Made by a program: the position numbers and the translations under genes. Below the pieces are notes generated by a model. That model saw only the letters and a program-made list of their open reading frames with translations, ran no database searches and had not been told where the DNA came from. Below, one piece after another: positions 26,988 through 35,843 of a stretch of 43,459 nt of DNA. Each line of letters begins with the position of its first letter. Position 1 is the first letter of the stretch. Origin of the DNA: Bacteroidota bacterium (lineage in GTDB: Bacteria; Bacteroidota; Ignavibacteria; Ignavibacteriales; Ignavibacteriaceae); the NCBI GenBank assembly GCA_021813585.1, contig JAKAJV010000124.1, forward strand, positions 1 to 43,459, written 5' to 3'.

Positions 26988-27979
26988 TCGGGGAGAGAAC
27001 TGATAAATTTTATTCCCTTTACGAAAGAGAGAGGGAAAAAGTAGATAAGAGATTAGCGGAATCGTTAAAAAATAGAAAGCCGGATTCACTTTACGAACCG
27101 GGACTATATATAATTGACGGCGGGGGCAAACGGTTAAGACCGCTGCTTGTTTTGTTTGCAGCACGGGCTGCCGGAGGAAAATTTACCGACGCTTACAACG
27201 CATCCGTCGCCGTAGAGCTTCTGCATAATTTCACTCTTGTACATGACGACATAATGGACAATGCCTCCAAACGCCGTGGAAGGCTAACGCTTCATGTAAG
27301 GAACGATTTGAGTACTGCAATTCTTGTCGGCGACAGCCTGCTTTCTATTGCGTATGAATATCTGTTAAGGGACTGCAGCGGAGACTCGAAAGAAATTATG
27401 GCGCTTTTTACCAAGAGCTTAGTTGATGTTTGCGAAGGCCAGAGCCTTGATAAGGATTTTGAATCCGACGAATCCGTTTCAATAGATCAATATCTGGAAA
27501 TGATAGAGAAGAAGACTGCGGCACTTTTAAAAATGTGCTGTAAGGTAGGCGGCATTCTGGGCGGCGGAACGAAAAAAGAGATAAATGCGCTTGCCAATTT
27601 CGGAAAAAATATCGGGATCGCCTTCCAGATACAGGATGATTTGCTGGATATCACCGGAGAAGAAATCGAATTGGGTAAATTTGTAGGTGGAGATTTGGTT
27701 GAAGGGAAAAAGACTTTCCTTTTTATTAAAGCTTTGGAAAAAGCCGGCGGCAGCGATCTTAAATCCCTGCGCAATGTTGTTTCCAACGGCGGTATTAAGG
27801 TAAACCAGATCGGAAAATATAAGCAGATTTATTTTAGGCTTAATGTACTAGAAGATGCCAGATCGGCGATTAAGTATTTTTCCGGCAGAGCGCTGAGCTC
27901 TTTAAAATCTCTTAAGAAGGAAGAAGACCGGGAATTATTTACGTGGCTGGCAAATTCATTAATCAAAAGAAACAAATAA
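26984..27979 (+). CDS. Polyprenyl diphosphate synthase (trans-isoprenyl type)
   Basis: Condenses isopentenyl diphosphate with an allylic diphosphate to build a linear prenyl chain for quinones or other isoprenoids. The first Asp-rich motif is HDDIMDN (Asp88, Asp89, Asp92) and the second is QDDLLD (Asp218, Asp219, Asp222). GGKRLRP (about 46-52) binds the diphosphate. At 331 residues it is the size of IspB/GGPP synthase-like enzymes. The start is TTG at 26984, inside the stop of the isomerase gene, with AGGA about eight bases upstream. Chain length cannot be told safely from the sequence; residues just before the first motif (LLHNFTLV) suggest a medium or long chain. Confidence 0.92.
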   Translation: MIGERTDKFYSLYEREREKVDKRLAESLKNRKPDSLYEPGLYIIDGGGKRLRPLLVLFAARAAGGKFTDAYNASVAVELLHNFTLVHDDIMDNASKRRGRLTLHVRNDLSTAILVGDSLLSIAYEYLLRDCSGDSKEIMALFTKSLVDVCEGQSLDKDFESDESVSIDQYLEMIEKKTAALLKMCCKVGGILGGGTKKEINALANFGKNIGIAFQIQDDLLDITGEEIELGKFVGGDLVEGKKTFLFIKALEKAGGSDLKSLRNVVSNGGIKVNQIGKYKQIYFRLNVLEDARSAIKYFSGRALSSLKSLKKEEDRELFTWLANSLIKRNK

Positions 27980-28245
27980 TGATTGAGAAAAAAATACAGA
28001 TAGTTAATAAAGCAGGACTGCATACAAGGCCCGCAGCCACTATTGTTAAAATGGCGGCAAAATATAAATGCGATTTTTTTATCTCCAAAGACGGGCTTAA
28101 TATAAACGGGAAAAGTATAATAGGAGTAATGACACTGGCGGCCGAGATGGGCTCTGAGCTGCTTTTAACTTTTGACGGTGAAGATGAAAAAGAAGCCGCC
28201 ACGGAGATTTCCGATTATTTTAACAGAGGATTTGACGAGCTTTGA
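27979..28245 (+). CDS. ptsH: Phosphocarrier protein HPr
   Basis: Small PTS phosphocarrier of 88 residues. Starting at ATG 27979, which overlaps the preceding stop as TAATG, puts the active His at position 15 (KAGLHTRPA) and the regulatory Ser at 46 (INGKSIIGV), exactly the HPr numbering. An upstream in-frame start at 27943 would spoil this and is rejected. His15 takes a phosphate from enzyme I. The conserved Ser46 region suggests control by an HPr kinase, although no such gene is in the window. It is followed by the enzyme I gene with a TTGA overlap. The gene set around it is isoprenoid and sugar-phosphate metabolism, with no permease. Confidence 0.95.
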   Translation: MIEKKIQIVNKAGLHTRPAATIVKMAAKYKCDFFISKDGLNINGKSIIGVMTLAAEMGSELLLTFDGEDEKEAATEISDYFNRGFDEL

Positions 28246-30008
28246 AAAGTTTTAAACAAATATTTAAGGAAGCCGACAACAAGATCGTAGGTATTGCCGC
28301 CGCCCCCGGAATTGTAATTGCGAAGGTGTACCTCTTTACTAAGGAGAAGCTGGTAATAAACGACAGTCCGATTGAAAATACGGAAGAAGCCAAGCAAAAT
28401 TTTAGAGAGGCATTGAACAAATCGAAAAAAGAATTGGATAAAATATTCCAAATTGCCAAGGAAAAAATGGAGGCGACCAGGGCTGCAATATTTGAAGCTC
28501 AGTTAATGATTCTAGACGACCCGATCCTTATCGGCAATATTGAATCCAGGATCGAAAAAGAAAAAAAGCAGCCCGAGTATATCGTGTTCGACGAAATTTC
28601 CCGCTACCAGCAGATGATGATACTTTCTCACGAGCCCTACATGAACGACAGGGCCAACGATATTGAAGATATCAAGAACAGGATAATAAGGAACCTGCAG
28701 AAAAAAAGATGGCAGTCCAAAATTATAAGCGATACAATTGTCGTAAGCGATTCACTTACTCCGGCGGACACTATCCTTTTATCCAGATGCAATGTTAAGG
28801 GGTTTGTTACCGACCACGGCGGCCTTACCTCTCATGCGGCTATCGTTTCCAGGTCGCTAAACATTCCGGCAGTAGTTGGAACCCATAACTCGACCAAGAA
28901 GATTAAAGACGGCGACCAAATTATCGTAGACGGATTTCACGGATACGTTATTATAAATCCTACTGAAGAACAGATCATCTTCTTTACTGGTAAACTCGAC
29001 AGGCTGATGGAGCTTCAACAAAGCTTAAGTGAATTAAAAGACCAGCCGGCGCAAACATCCGACGGTAAGGAAATTACTCTTCTTGCAAACGTTGACGTTA
29101 CCGGCGAGATAGACCTGGTGATTACCAACGGTGCAAAAGGCATAGGGCTGTTTAGAACCGAGCAAATACTAGAGGAGATGGGAGAGTTCCCTTCGGAAGA
29201 AGACCAGACGAGAATCTATTCGAACCTGGCATCGAGGATGTATCCCTCTCCGGTTACAATCAGAGCCTTCGATATCGGCGGAGATAAATTCAAGTTTCTA
29301 AATTTTACCGAGCCGAATCCTTTCCTGGGCTTAAGGGGCATAAGGCTTCTGCTGGAGAATGAAAAGGTATTCATGACGCAGATAAGGTCCGTATTGAGTG
29401 CCAGTAAAAATAAGAATGTCCTTTTCATGCTTCCTATGGTTAGCACTGTTGCCGAAATAAAAAAAGCCATGCAGTTGATTGAGCATTGCAAGCATCAGCT
29501 TAGAGAAGAAAAAGTTCAATTCGATAAGCACATGAGGATAGGCGTAATGGTGGAAGTGCCGTCCGCAGCAGTACTGGCCTTCGAGTTAGCCAGCGAGGTA
29601 GATTTCCTAAGCATCGGGACAAACGATCTTATTCAGTACCTGATGGCTGTAGACCGGGGGAATGATCTTGTCTCCGGCCTGTACCAGGAATTTCATCCGG
29701 CGGTAATCCGGACTTTAAGCCACATAATAAAAGACGCCGCAAGAGCAGATAAATTAATCAGCATATGCGGCGAGATGGCCGGTGATACCCTTGCAATACC
29801 ACTTCTTGTCGGCCTCGGGATGAAAGTGCTTAGCATAGCCCCGACAACAATACCTTATGCCAAAAGGATTATCAGAAGCATATCTTTCAGCAAGGCAAAA
29901 TCGCTTGCAGATGAATGCCTTGTATGCAAAACCGAAGCCGAGATTATTGAGAGGCTGGAAAAGTTCTTTGCAGATAACTCTATTACGAGAACCAGAAATA
30001 TAATTTAG
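28242..30008 (+). CDS. ptsI: PTS enzyme I, phosphoenolpyruvate-protein phosphotransferase
   Basis: Transfers phosphate from phosphoenolpyruvate to HPr. The length of 588 residues is standard, with no N-terminal GAF domain, so it is the sugar-type rather than the nitrogen-type enzyme I. The phosphohistidine is His198 in GGLTSHAAIVSR. The C-terminal PEP-binding barrel has LFRTEQ, IRAFDIGGDK, and the signature DFLSIGTNDLIQY followed by CGEMAGD with the catalytic Cys. The TTG start at 28242 overlaps the HPr stop, with an AGAGGA eleven bases upstream. The N-terminus begins KSFKQIF, slightly longer than usual. All key residues are present. Confidence 0.95.
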   Translation: MKSFKQIFKEADNKIVGIAAAPGIVIAKVYLFTKEKLVINDSPIENTEEAKQNFREALNKSKKELDKIFQIAKEKMEATRAAIFEAQLMILDDPILIGNIESRIEKEKKQPEYIVFDEISRYQQMMILSHEPYMNDRANDIEDIKNRIIRNLQKKRWQSKIISDTIVVSDSLTPADTILLSRCNVKGFVTDHGGLTSHAAIVSRSLNIPAVVGTHNSTKKIKDGDQIIVDGFHGYVIINPTEEQIIFFTGKLDRLMELQQSLSELKDQPAQTSDGKEITLLANVDVTGEIDLVITNGAKGIGLFRTEQILEEMGEFPSEEDQTRIYSNLASRMYPSPVTIRAFDIGGDKFKFLNFTEPNPFLGLRGIRLLLENEKVFMTQIRSVLSASKNKNVLFMLPMVSTVAEIKKAMQLIEHCKHQLREEKVQFDKHMRIGVMVEVPSAAVLAFELASEVDFLSIGTNDLIQYLMAVDRGNDLVSGLYQEFHPAVIRTLSHIIKDAARADKLISICGEMAGDTLAIPLLVGLGMKVLSIAPTTIPYAKRIIRSISFSKAKSLADECLVCKTEAEIIERLEKFFADNSITRTRNII

Positions 30009-30015
30009 GAGAAAA

Positions 30016-31050
30016 ATGAATATTACCGATTACGTAAAAAAATACGATCCGCAAAATCAGTTTGACGTGTTAATAAAAACCTCCGGCCAGGTTAAGTTTG
30101 CCTGGAACAACCGGATTGATCTTTCATCATTAAAGAATAAGAAATTTGATAAAGTGCTTGTTACCGGGCTTGGAGGCTCTGCAATAAGCGCAGACCTTAT
30201 GCAGAACTTTTTGCGCGATGAATTGCCGCTTCCGTACTTTGTAAACAGAAATTATTTTCTGCCCAAGTTCGCCGACGAGAATGCATTAGTTGTTGTTTCC
30301 TCATATTCCGGCAACACCGAAGAAACCGTAGAGGTGCTTGAAGCCGCATTAAAAAGGAACTGCGCGGTTGTGTGCATTACAACCGGGGGAAAGGTTGAAA
30401 AGATTGCCGATGAAAATAAGATTCCAGTTGTTAAAATATTCCCCGGCCTTCAGCCCAGGTATGCGCTGGGATTAAGCTTTTTTTCTCTGCTTAAAGTTTT
30501 CCAGGAACTGCAACTGATCGGTAGCCATGATAAGGTTGTAGCTGATGTTATAGACATGTGGACCGAAATGGGCAATGAGCTTTCAGTTGACGACAACAGA
30601 GCATATAAACTTGCCCTGGAGTTAACCGGATTTATACCGGTTATTTATTCCGCGGCGGATGTAACCTCTGCGGCAGGCTATAGGCTTAAATGCCAGGTAA
30701 ACGAAAATTCGAAGCTGCATGCCTTCCACAACGTTATACCGGAGCTTAATCATAATGAAATAATCGGCTGGGAATCGTACACCGAAAAGCAGCTTAACGC
30801 AAAGGTTGTTTCGATTGTTGATGAGGACTACCATCCGCAGGTTAAAAAAAGGTTTGAAATAACCTGCGAGCTTGCCGCCAAAAGCGGGGCTGAAATTATA
30901 ACTCTGCAAAGCAGCAGGTCTAATTTTAAGCTACGATTAATGGAGTTGATTTATTTGGTAGACTGGATTACATATTACCTGGCTGTTTTGCGCGGCTACG
31001 ATCCGACTGAAATTGATAATATAAATATTCTTAAGAAACGGCTGGCATAA
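30016..31050 (+). CDS. Bifunctional phosphoglucose / phosphomannose isomerase
   Basis: Interconverts fructose 6-phosphate with glucose 6-phosphate and mannose 6-phosphate. The 344-residue protein is the short PGI/PMI type with SIS domains. GLGGSA (51-56) and SYSGNTEET (96-104) bind the phosphate, and ELNHNE (243-248) carries the catalytic Glu/His region. A C-terminal SIS-like PMI domain follows. A TAGGAG precedes the ATG by a good distance, and the gap to the enzyme I gene is only seven bases. It links PTS-type sugar phosphate handling with mannose supply for the glycans encoded upstream. The family is well recognised. Confidence 0.9.
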   Translation: MNITDYVKKYDPQNQFDVLIKTSGQVKFAWNNRIDLSSLKNKKFDKVLVTGLGGSAISADLMQNFLRDELPLPYFVNRNYFLPKFADENALVVVSSYSGNTEETVEVLEAALKRNCAVVCITTGGKVEKIADENKIPVVKIFPGLQPRYALGLSFFSLLKVFQELQLIGSHDKVVADVIDMWTEMGNELSVDDNRAYKLALELTGFIPVIYSAADVTSAAGYRLKCQVNENSKLHAFHNVIPELNHNEIIGWESYTEKQLNAKVVSIVDEDYHPQVKKRFEITCELAAKSGAEIITLQSSRSNFKLRLMELIYLVDWITYYLAVLRGYDPTEIDNINILKKRLA

Positions 31051-31089
31051 ATTTCATCTTTTTTAAAGAGACCGGAATATAAGGCTTCT

Positions 31090-33906
31090 GTGGTAAGTAA
31101 GTATGCAAAATATTTTTTACTGTCAATAATATTTTTTAATTCCGCTGCTTTCGGACAGTATTATTTTTTCGGCAGGAACAAGGTTCAGTACGAAAGATTC
31201 GACTGGAAAGTTCTGCGGACTAAGCACTTTAATATTTATTACTACGATGAGATGGGGGAGATAGCAGGCATTGGCGCTGCATATGCAGAGCAAACGTATG
31301 AAGAATACAAGGTGAAATTTAACGAGGTAATATCCCATCGTATTCCTTTAATTTTTTATAATACATCCAACCAGTTCGAGCAGACCAACACAACTCCGGG
31401 ATTAATTCCCGAGGGAGTAGGCGGATTTTTCGAATACATGAAGGGGCGGGTCGTTATTCCCAATACCGGCTCGCTGCACGATTTTAGGCACGTCATAAGG
31501 CACGAGCTTACTCACGTCTTTATGGCGGCAAAGCTTTACCGGATCTTTAAAGATCACCGTCTGCCCAACGATTCATTCCCGCCTCTGTGGTATACCGAAG
31601 GCCTTGCCGAATATATATCCACGCCAGAAGACGCACAGGCAAAAATGGTTCTGCGCGATGCAATAATAAATAATTACTTTTTTAACCTGGAAAATATTTA
31701 CCGTATAAGCGGTACCTTTCTAATGTACAAGGAAGGCCAGGACTTTCTTGAGTTCGTCGCTAAAAGATACGGTAAAGAGAAAGTGCTGCAGATGCTTGAA
31801 AATTTTTGGATGTACTCCACCTTTGCCAAAGTTATGGAATACACGCTCGGCAGACCGATAAAAGAAATTGATAAAGAATGGACATTCTACTTAAAGAAGA
31901 AATTTTATCCTTTAATTACCAAAGATGCGCCGCCGGAAATTGCAGCCCAAAAGCTTACCGATTTCGGATTTAACTTCTCACCGGTCCCGTTTAAGATTGG
32001 CGGCAAGGAATATTTATATTTCGTTGCCAACAGGGACGGGTACTCCTCAATTTACCGGCTGGAATTGAACGATAAGATGCAGGCCGAAATAAAACCCGAG
32101 CTTGTACTGAGAGGCGAAAAGTCGGAAGAGTTCGAGTCGTTCCATTTGTTCCAGTCCTCAATTGATATCTCGAAGAACGGTCTGCTTGCTTTTGTTACCA
32201 AGACCGACGGCACCGACGCGATCCATTTCCTTTCCGTTAAAGACAGCAAAGTAATAATGAATTACCAAAACCCGGAGCTGATAACCATCTCTTCACCTAA
32301 ATTTTCTCCGGATGGCAACAGGGTAGTTTTTGAAGCTGTAGACAAGAAGGGCTTTAGCGATATTTACATTTTGCATCTGCCCGATCTTGCTATTACAAGA
32401 CTGACAAACGATATCTACGACGACGAGGACCCCTGCTTCGGGCTGAATGATCAAATAATTTTTTCTTCAGACAGAACCGGTGGAGAGTTCGAAAAAAATT
32501 ACAACCTGTTCTCTTATAATTTAAATACGCACAGCATACAGTACGTTACTTACCTGAATACAAATAATTTTTCGCCCGTAATCTCGCCGGATAAAAAAGA
32601 GCTTTTGTTTACTTCGGAACTGGACGGAGTGCGAAATGCTTATGAGCTTAAGATTGACGGCGAGAATTTTTCCGATACTGTAAAAAAAGTTACTCATTTT
32701 ATTACCAGTGCCTACAACCCCGTCTACCTTAACAGAGATGAAATTGTAATGTCCGGTTTCGAAAATTTTGAATTCAACCTTTACAGAATGAAGATAGACA
32801 GTTTGGAGATAGACAGTTCATCTGCAATTGTTATGAATATGGCTTCCGCTAGAGGTAAATGGCTGCCGATAGCATTAAGCAGCACATCGCAAAAGGAAAA
32901 AATAAAATATGAAAAGCAGTACAGCCTTGATTATGCACAAAGCCAGGTATCTACCGATCCGGTATTCGGCACTCAGGGCGGGGCAGTCGTCTCGCTTAGC
33001 GACCTGCTGGGCAACGACAATTATTATTTCCTCATTTACAATACTGCGCAGGTTCAAAGTGATATTTTAAAAAGCTTTAACGTTGAAATTGAAAGAATTA
33101 ATCTCGGCCAGCGGGCAAACTACGGCTACGGCGTTTTCCAGTTTAGCGGCAACAGGTACGATATTACCGAGTCGGATGAGTTCTATTACGAGCGCAGCTT
33201 CGGCGGTTTCTTTACAATGTTTTTCCCGCTTTCTACGTTCGATAGAATAGAGACCGACGTATCTTTAATTAATTCCGACAAACAAATAGTTACCGGAGTA
33301 ATTGAGCGTAAGGCGCTGTTGGTAAGCAACACTGTCTCGTATGTTTTCGATAATTCATTGTGGGGACCTACCGGACCGATAGACGGTATAAGGGCAAAGT
33401 TTCTGCTCGGCTATACCGGCGATGTTAAATACAGCAACGTAAACTACTATTCGGTAATAGCGGACTACAGGCAGTACTTCAGGTTCAGCTACAGCTCGGC
33501 CTTCGCGGTAAGAGCCGCGCTTTTCTACAACCAGGGTAAAGAAGCCCGGCGCTATTTTATGGGAGGCAGCTGGGATATGAGGGGCTGGCCGCTTTGGTCT
33601 ATTAGAGGTGAGAAGATGTGGCTTACTTCTATGGAGCTTAGGTTCCCGCTTATAGATCAGCTGAACATAAAATTCCCGTTTATCGATCTCGGCTTTGCCG
33701 GCATACGCGGCGCTTTGTTTGTTGATACAGGCAGCGCGTGGGACACGCAGTATACAAGCACGCTAGGCGATTTAGGCGGCGGTATAAGGATAAATTTTTT
33801 TAACGCATTAGTCCTTAGATACGATGTCGGAAAAAAAATCGAGGATAATTTCTCCAGGCTGCAGCACGGACTGTTTTACCAGTTCTTTTTCGGGTGGGAC
33901 TTTTGA
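31090..33906 (+). CDS. Exported metallopeptidase / PD40-propeller / Omp85-like barrel fusion
   Basis: A 938-residue envelope protein. A signal peptide (about 1-22, ending AAFG-Q) precedes a domain with HELTH (138-142) and WYTEGLAEY (167-175), the zinc motif and downstream Glu of gluzincin-like peptidase MA-type proteins. From about 275 to 610 there are PD40/TolB-like repeats (such as FSPDGNRVVF). The last 300 residues are beta-rich with aromatic alternation, contain GGSWDMRGWP (825-834) like the Arg-Gly-aromatic motif of Omp85 loop 6, and end in Phe938 as outer-membrane barrels do. It would thus place a protease and propeller in the periplasm or at the surface, anchored by a barrel. The GTG start is uncertain. 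It is coupled to the lipoprotein gene that follows. Confidence 0.83.
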   Translation: MVSKYAKYFLLSIIFFNSAAFGQYYFFGRNKVQYERFDWKVLRTKHFNIYYYDEMGEIAGIGAAYAEQTYEEYKVKFNEVISHRIPLIFYNTSNQFEQTNTTPGLIPEGVGGFFEYMKGRVVIPNTGSLHDFRHVIRHELTHVFMAAKLYRIFKDHRLPNDSFPPLWYTEGLAEYISTPEDAQAKMVLRDAIINNYFFNLENIYRISGTFLMYKEGQDFLEFVAKRYGKEKVLQMLENFWMYSTFAKVMEYTLGRPIKEIDKEWTFYLKKKFYPLITKDAPPEIAAQKLTDFGFNFSPVPFKIGGKEYLYFVANRDGYSSIYRLELNDKMQAEIKPELVLRGEKSEEFESFHLFQSSIDISKNGLLAFVTKTDGTDAIHFLSVKDSKVIMNYQNPELITISSPKFSPDGNRVVFEAVDKKGFSDIYILHLPDLAITRLTNDIYDDEDPCFGLNDQIIFSSDRTGGEFEKNYNLFSYNLNTHSIQYVTYLNTNNFSPVISPDKKELLFTSELDGVRNAYELKIDGENFSDTVKKVTHFITSAYNPVYLNRDEIVMSGFENFEFNLYRMKIDSLEIDSSSAIVMNMASARGKWLPIALSSTSQKEKIKYEKQYSLDYAQSQVSTDPVFGTQGGAVVSLSDLLGNDNYYFLIYNTAQVQSDILKSFNVEIERINLGQRANYGYGVFQFSGNRYDITESDEFYYERSFGGFFTMFFPLSTFDRIETDVSLINSDKQIVTGVIERKALLVSNTVSYVFDNSLWGPTGPIDGIRAKFLLGYTGDVKYSNVNYYSVIADYRQYFRFSYSSAFAVRAALFYNQGKEARRYFMGGSWDMRGWPLWSIRGEKMWLTSMELRFPLIDQLNIKFPFIDLGFAGIRGALFVDTGSAWDTQYTSTLGDLGGGIRINFFNALVLRYDVGKKIEDNFSRLQHGLFYQFFFGWDF

Positions 33907-35042
33907 AAAATTATTTTTACATACTGCCGGTTCTATTTGCACTGTTCCTTTCCGGATGTCTCCCTTCCATAATAAAGGTAGATGTTAAGAACGACCCGGA
34001 CAGCTATTCAATGTTTGGCAAAACGCAGGAAAGGGATTTCTACCTGCCGGTTACAATCGGCGACTCGCTAATTGAAAAATGGGAAGCGAGCTTGAACGGG
34101 GGATTAACAAACTCTTCGGTAACGGTGTACGATTCATGCATTTTCGTTAATGACCTTTCCGGCTGGGTAACATGTTACGACATCCGGAACGGGAAACGCC
34201 TCGGCCAGTTCAAAGAGAAGGGCGCGGTGTATTCCAGCCCGGTTATTGATAATAATATTTTGATCTTTCCCATCGTAATTGACAATGAGAATTACACGGA
34301 CCTTTTCTTTTACAATTATAGAACGGGGGAGACGATAAGAGAAGTTAAAGTTGAAGGGAAAATACTTAACGAACTGATAAAGACCAGCGATGGAATAATT
34401 TTCGTAACTGAAAGCGGTAAGGCCGGAAAATATAATTTTGTCGGCACCGAAGCGTGGGAAAAAAATATCGGGGCCAACTGCCACAGCTCGCCCTCGGCCG
34501 ATAATCATTCTGTCTTTTTGGGGAACGATAACGGAGAGATTGTTTTGCTGAATATGAATGACGGGAAGGAAATTTATAAAAAAAAGATTGGCAGCCCGTT
34601 CTACGGCGGCTCAACAATAAAAGGCAATACCGCCTACATCGGAGACGATGATGGAGTGGTCTTCGCAGTCGAGTTAAGCTCGGGCAGAATTAAATGGCGG
34701 TTTAATACCGGTGCAAGAATTTTTGCAGTACCTGTTCTCAACAATAAATCGGTCTACATAGGGAACCTGGGCGGAAAATTATTTTCGCTGAACAAGGAGA
34801 CCGGCAAATTAAATTGGGTGCAGGATGTGGGCGGTGTAATTAACGCAACGCCGGTTTTAACCGATAATTTTTTAATTGTTCCGGATTTGAATGCGAAATT
34901 GTATTTTGTCGATGAATCGAACGGCAGAGTAAAAAAAGAATACAACCTTCCGGGGCATGTAAAGACTTCTCCGGTCTATACAAAGAATTTATTGTTCATC
35001 GGTTATGATAACGGGATATTAAAAGCATATGAAATATTATAA
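33903..35042 (+). CDS. PQQ-type beta-propeller lipoprotein, BamB-like
   Basis: Outer-membrane lipoprotein candidate of about 379 residues. TTG 33903 is chosen over GTG 33894: it gives MKNYFYILPVLF as signal peptide, overlaps the previous stop as TTGA, and has GGTGGGA just upstream. The lipobox LSGC puts the lipidated Cys at 19. The rest is a run of propeller blades with repeating SSPV / YIGNxxGxLxxLxxxTGKxxW patterns, as in BamB and other PQQ-repeat proteins. BamB supports BamA, an Omp85 protein, and here the neighbour upstream ends in an Omp85-like barrel. A partner role is therefore plausible. No PQQ-dehydrogenase catalytic residues are seen. Confidence 0.88.
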   Translation: MKNYFYILPVLFALFLSGCLPSIIKVDVKNDPDSYSMFGKTQERDFYLPVTIGDSLIEKWEASLNGGLTNSSVTVYDSCIFVNDLSGWVTCYDIRNGKRLGQFKEKGAVYSSPVIDNNILIFPIVIDNENYTDLFFYNYRTGETIREVKVEGKILNELIKTSDGIIFVTESGKAGKYNFVGTEAWEKNIGANCHSSPSADNHSVFLGNDNGEIVLLNMNDGKEIYKKKIGSPFYGGSTIKGNTAYIGDDDGVVFAVELSSGRIKWRFNTGARIFAVPVLNNKSVYIGNLGGKLFSLNKETGKLNWVQDVGGVINATPVLTDNFLIVPDLNAKLYFVDESNGRVKKEYNLPGHVKTSPVYTKNLLFIGYDNGILKAYEIL

Positions 35043-35763
35043 CCTATCTGTAATAATTTTCGCATTAGTGATATTTTTCCCTTCGGTATTGTCCGCTCAG
35101 GACTGCAGGGCGAAAGTTTCCATTAAAACCGATCAGGACAGTTCGTCGATCTTTGTAAACAACAAGTTTGCCGGCATTGGAAGCGTAAGCCTTGAATTAG
35201 CCAATGGCGCATATGAAATTAAAGCCGTAGAGCCAGCCTGGATATGGGATGCGAAGACTGTAAAAGATTCGCTTGTAATTGATAATTGCAGCAGCCCCAA
35301 AACCGTAAGCCTGGTTTTTAATAATTTACTTTATTTACAAACGTTGCCGGAAGATGCGCCGGTTTATTCCGGCGACTCGCTCATCGGCTATACGCCGCTT
35401 TTTATTCCGGAGAGATACAACAAAGTAGAATTAAAAAAGCCCGGCTTTGATGTTAAAAATGCGGCGTTGAGCCATAGCCTTGCCGATCAGACGTTTAGGC
35501 TTGATTACAAAGGCATAAAGAACAACAACGACAATTTTTTTAAAGGCCCTTTATTTAAAATACTGATGGGCAGCCTGGTGGCTCTCGGCACCGCTACGGC
35601 ATATTTCAAATTAAAGGCAGATGATAGGTTCAGTCAATATCAGGCCAGCGGAGACGAATCGCTGTTAAGTGAAACCAGAAGGCTGGATCTAATAAGCGGA
35701 ATTACTTTAGGGGCGCTGGAAATAAATTTCGGTGTTTTGATTTATTTTTTCCTGAGCGATTAA
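35029..35763 (+). CDS. PEGA-domain membrane protein
   Basis: A 244-residue protein with a signal peptide (about 1-23, ending VLSA). Two PEGA-like surface repeats follow. The first runs about 26-70 (RAKVSIKTDQDSSSIFVNN), the second about 103-150 (TLPEDAPVYSGDSLIGYTP). Two hydrophobic stretches (about 178-197 and 222-241) could anchor the C-terminus. PEGA domains are small beta-sandwiches common in S-layer and envelope proteins. The gene overlaps the propeller lipoprotein gene by 14 bases, making it the third member of an envelope trio. A binding or scaffold role is inferred; no catalytic motif is seen. Confidence 0.78.
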   Translation: MKYYNLSVIIFALVIFFPSVLSAQDCRAKVSIKTDQDSSSIFVNNKFAGIGSVSLELANGAYEIKAVEPAWIWDAKTVKDSLVIDNCSSPKTVSLVFNNLLYLQTLPEDAPVYSGDSLIGYTPLFIPERYNKVELKKPGFDVKNAALSHSLADQTFRLDYKGIKNNNDNFFKGPLFKILMGSLVALGTATAYFKLKADDRFSQYQASGDESLLSETRRLDLISGITLGALEINFGVLIYFFLSD

Positions 35764-35843
35764 GATTACCTTTCCGTTCATTTTATTAAATTTAAAAGCC
35801 GGTAATATTATTCGTTCATTAATATTCTTCATTTTATTAAGTT

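Noticed and set aside
27943-27978. Upstream start for HPr within the prenyl synthase gene
   Set aside because: It would shift the active His and Ser from positions 15 and 46; ATG 27979 restores them.
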